Assembly: GCF_946478805.1 (NCBI RefSeq)
Contig: NZ_CAMLDC010000001.1
Span: forward strand, 1-64,000
DNA length: 64,000 nt
Direction of reading: 5' to 3'
From: an uncultured Fluviicola sp.
Lineage (GTDB): Bacteria; Bacteroidota; Bacteroidia; Flavobacteriales; Crocinitomicaceae
Shown: positions 61,865 through 64,000 of the stretch, piece after piece
How positions within the stretch are numbered: the first letter of the stretch is position 1
How the letters are laid out: each line of letters opens with the position of its first letter
The notes under the pieces: generated by a model
What the model was told of the DNA's origin: nothing
The model's input: the letters and a program-made list of their open reading frames with translations, nothing else
Databases searched by the model: none
Made by a program: the position numbers and the translations under genes

Positions 61865-63025
61865 ATGCCTTTTTACTATAAATTGGGGAAAATCCCTTCT
61901 AAAAGACACATACAATTCCGCAAGGAATCGGGAGATTTATACTACGAACAGCTGTTCGGAACAGAAGGATTTCATGGTTTTTCGTCGTTATTGTATCATG
62001 TACACCGTCCGACAATGGTGAAATCCGTTAAGGAATTTAAAGATCTTACTCCGGTACCTGCAGTCAATAAGAATATCACTTCGCGCATGCTGAAAGGGTT
62101 CAATGTGACTCCGAAAGATGATTTTTTAGAATCCCGTGAGATTGTTCTTTTCAATAATGACCTGAACATTGCGCTTGCAGCTCCAAAAAAATCAATGACA
62201 AGTTATTTCTATAAGAATGCAGATGCAGATGAAGTGATTTTCATTCATGAAGGAAGCGGGAAATTGAGAACAATGATGGGGAATATCCCATTCAGTTATG
62301 GAGATTATTTAGTGGTTCCGCGTGGGATGATCTACCAAATAGAATTTGAAACGGAAAAGAACCGTTTATTTATCGTTGAATCATTCTCTCCGGTTTACAC
62401 TCCTAAAAATTACCGGAATAATTTCGGTCAGTTATTGGAACATTCACCTTTTTGTGAACGCGATTTCAGAGGTCCTGCGGAATTGGAAACACACGATGAG
62501 TTGGGAACATTCACCATTCGGATCAAAAAGGAGAACCTCTTGCACGAGTTGGAATATGCTTCACATCCTTTTGATGTGATCGGGTGGGACGGGTACAATT
62601 TCCCGTATGCATTTTCAATCCACGATTTCGAGCCGATTACGGGTCGGGTGCATCAACCGCCACCGGTGCATCAAACGTTTGAAGCGCATAATTTCGTGAT
62701 TTGTTCGTTTGTTCCAAGAATGTACGATTATCATCCACTTTCAATTCCTGCACCATACAATCACAGTAATATTGACTCGGATGAGTTGTTGTATTATGTG
62801 GACGGTGATTTCATGAGCAGAAACCATGTGGAGAAAGGATATATTTCCCTGCATCCTGGTGGAATTCCACACGGACCGCATCCTGGAGCTTACGAAAGAA
62901 GTATCGGGCAAACAGAAACAAAAGAGTTGGCTGTGATGGTAGATACTTTCAAACCATTGAAATTGACGCAGGCAGCTGTTGATATGGAGGATAACACTTA
63001 TGCGACCAGCTGGCTGGATAAGTAA
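61865..63025 (+). CDS. hmgA: Homogentisate 1,2-dioxygenase
   Basis: A 386-residue iron(II) dioxygenase that opens the ring of homogentisate to maleylacetoacetate in tyrosine/phenylalanine breakdown. Predicted iron ligands: His300 (PYNHSN), the nearby acidic residue (Glu307 in DSDELLYY) and His336 in GGIPHGPHPGAYE. It lies 97 bases upstream of hppD, the enzyme that makes its substrate, so the pair forms a pathway operon. The intergenic stretch is AT-rich with TTGATAATT-type repeats. Confidence 0.93.
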   Translation: MPFYYKLGKIPSKRHIQFRKESGDLYYEQLFGTEGFHGFSSLLYHVHRPTMVKSVKEFKDLTPVPAVNKNITSRMLKGFNVTPKDDFLESREIVLFNNDLNIALAAPKKSMTSYFYKNADADEVIFIHEGSGKLRTMMGNIPFSYGDYLVVPRGMIYQIEFETEKNRLFIVESFSPVYTPKNYRNNFGQLLEHSPFCERDFRGPAELETHDELGTFTIRIKKENLLHELEYASHPFDVIGWDGYNFPYAFSIHDFEPITGRVHQPPPVHQTFEAHNFVICSFVPRMYDYHPLSIPAPYNHSNIDSDELLYYVDGDFMSRNHVEKGYISLHPGGIPHGPHPGAYERSIGQTETKELAVMVDTFKPLKLTQAAVDMEDNTYATSWLDK

Positions 63026-63027
63026 AT

Positions 63028-63113
63028 TGAAAGTTGATAATTGAGAATTGAAAAGACCTTGTCAATTTTAAATTTTCCATTATCAATTGATAATATAATT
63101 AAAACATTGATAA
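63028..63113. repeat. AT-rich TTGATAATT-type repeats between hmgA and hppD
   Basis: GTTGATAATTGAGAATTGAAAA, then ATTATCAATTGATAATATAATT and ATTGATAATTAAAG: direct and inverted copies of TGATAATT. Same motif as in the arms around the 15542 gene, without an insert here. Confidence 0.55.
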
Positions 63114-63122
63114 TTAAAGAAT

Positions 63123-64000
63123 ATGAGTAACGAGATAAAGAACGTAGAATACGGATTAGAGAAGATTTTTGAAGGTGCACAAGACTTTTTGCCTTTATTG
63201 GGAACAGATTACGTAGAGTTTTACGTGGGTAATGCAAAACAGGCAGCACATTTTTACAAAACGGCTTTCGGATTTCAGGATTTAGCTTATGCGGGTCTGG
63301 AAACGGGTGTGAAAGATCGCGCGTCATACGTATTAAAGCAAGACAAAATCAGAATTGTACTAACAACGGCATTGAAAAGTGATTCGCCAATCGGGGAACA
63401 CGTGAAAAAACACGGTGACGGAGTAAAAGTGATTGCGCTTTGGGTAGAAGATGCCAGAAAATCATACGAAGAAACGACCAAAAGAGGTGCTAAGTCCTTT
63501 TTTGAGCCGATGGTTGAATCCGATGAGCATGGAGAGGTTGTCCGTTCCGGAATATATGGTGCTTATGGTGAGACGGTTTTTGTGTTCGTTGAACGCAAAA
63601 ATTACACCGGTATCTTTATGCCCGGGTATGTAGAATACAAGTCAGATTATAATCCGGCTCCTGTTGGATTGAAGTTCATTGATCACATGGTTGGAAATAC
63701 CGGGTGGAATAGAATGAATGAAGCGGTAAAATGGTTTGAAGATGTAATGGGATTTGTAAATTTCCTATCGTTCGATGATAAACAGATCACTACAGAATAT
63801 TCTGCTTTGATGTCGAAAGTAATGTCAAACGGAAATGGTCGTATCAAATTCCCGATCAATGAACCTGCTGAAGGTAAAAAACGATCTCAAATCGAAGAAT
63901 ATATTGATTTTTATGAAGGTGAAGGTGTTCAGCACATAGCAGTAGCAACAGATGATATTATCACCACGGTTGCCGATATGCGTTCGCGTGGAATCGAGTT
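63123..64000 (+). CDS. hppD: 4-hydroxyphenylpyruvate dioxygenase (3' end outside window)
   Basis: The first 292 codons of an iron(II), oxoacid-type dioxygenase that converts 4-hydroxyphenylpyruvate to homogentisate. The N-terminal vicinal-oxygen-chelate domain begins DYVEFYVGNAKQAAHFYKTA; iron ligands His188 (FIDHMVGN) and His271 (VQHIAVATDD) are seen; the third (Glu) and C-terminus lie beyond the window. Frame is open to the last base. Start ATG 63123. Confidence 0.95.
   Translation, partial: MSNEIKNVEYGLEKIFEGAQDFLPLLGTDYVEFYVGNAKQAAHFYKTAFGFQDLAYAGLETGVKDRASYVLKQDKIRIVLTTALKSDSPIGEHVKKHGDGVKVIALWVEDARKSYEETTKRGAKSFFEPMVESDEHGEVVRSGIYGAYGETVFVFVERKNYTGIFMPGYVEYKSDYNPAPVGLKFIDHMVGNTGWNRMNEAVKWFEDVMGFVNFLSFDDKQITTEYSALMSKVMSNGNGRIKFPINEPAEGKKRSQIEEYIDFYEGEGVQHIAVATDDIITTVADMRSRGIE

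Overview
The window reads as chromosomal DNA of a Bacteroidota member, most likely of the Flavobacteriales and possibly near Fluviicola/Crocinitomicaceae. The support is the presence of type IX secretion C-terminal sorting domains, Bacteroidota-type promoters (TTG, a 17-23 base spacer, then TAnnTTTG) without Shine-Dalgarno sequences, a complete Bat (aerotolerance) operon, insertion-bearing cytochrome oxidase subunit III proteins, a short NuoG, and moderately AT-rich DNA. The genus is inference. I saw no tRNA, rRNA, CRISPR array, transposase or prophage. Most of the window is core metabolism.

Layout. 0-2 kb: aspartate-semialdehyde dehydrogenase and an outer-membrane protein. 2-7.5 kb, minus strand: a cytochrome c oxidase accessory operon (ctaB, two subunit III-like genes, subunit IV, two Sco-like copper proteins, DUF420). 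7.6-7.7 kb: a candidate small RNA with its own promoter and terminator. 7.9-12.7 kb: a DUF4382 lipoprotein, then a translationally coupled minus-strand operon of cysQ and two Wzi/RemB-like outer-membrane proteins. 12.9-16.8 kb: deoC, a full aldehyde dehydrogenase, a four-helix-bundle gene set between inverted repeats, and a second aldehyde dehydrogenase-like ORF without a catalytic domain. 16.9-28.9 kb: mixed genes (a degenerate SUMF1/GldK-like protein, a methyltransferase, gcvH, prfB, an ArsC-family protein, arginine decarboxylase, a TraB/GumN protein and several small unknowns). 29-31.7 kb: a T9SS-secreted DOMON/Ig-like protein and an ankyrin protein. 31.7-39.1 kb: the MoxR-DUF58-BatA-BatB-BatC-BatD operon. 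39.2-45.5 kb: rplU-rpmA, serS, a TPR pair and tandem barrel-like paralogues. 45.7-58.5 kb: nuoABCDEFGHIJKLMN in one tight operon. 58.5-64 kb: two exported repeat proteins, a threonine dehydrogenase-like SDR, then hmgA and the start of hppD (tyrosine breakdown).

How the genes connect. The oxidase-assembly operon and the complex I operon cover the two ends of an aerobic respiratory chain; the core oxidase subunits I and II lie outside the window. DeoC splits deoxyribose-5-phosphate into glyceraldehyde-3-phosphate and acetaldehyde, and the adjacent aldehyde dehydrogenase could oxidise the acetaldehyde. HppD and HmgA are consecutive steps of the homogentisate pathway. The Bat proteins form an envelope complex driven by a MoxR ATPase.

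I did not find a clearly new multi-gene system. The best leads are the split ALDH16-like pair interrupted by a four-helix-bundle cassette, the small RNA candidate at 7.63-7.72 kb, the pair of oxidase subunit III proteins with large insertions in the same loop, the Sco paralogue without its histidine ligand, and the SUMF1/GldK-like protein of unknown function.
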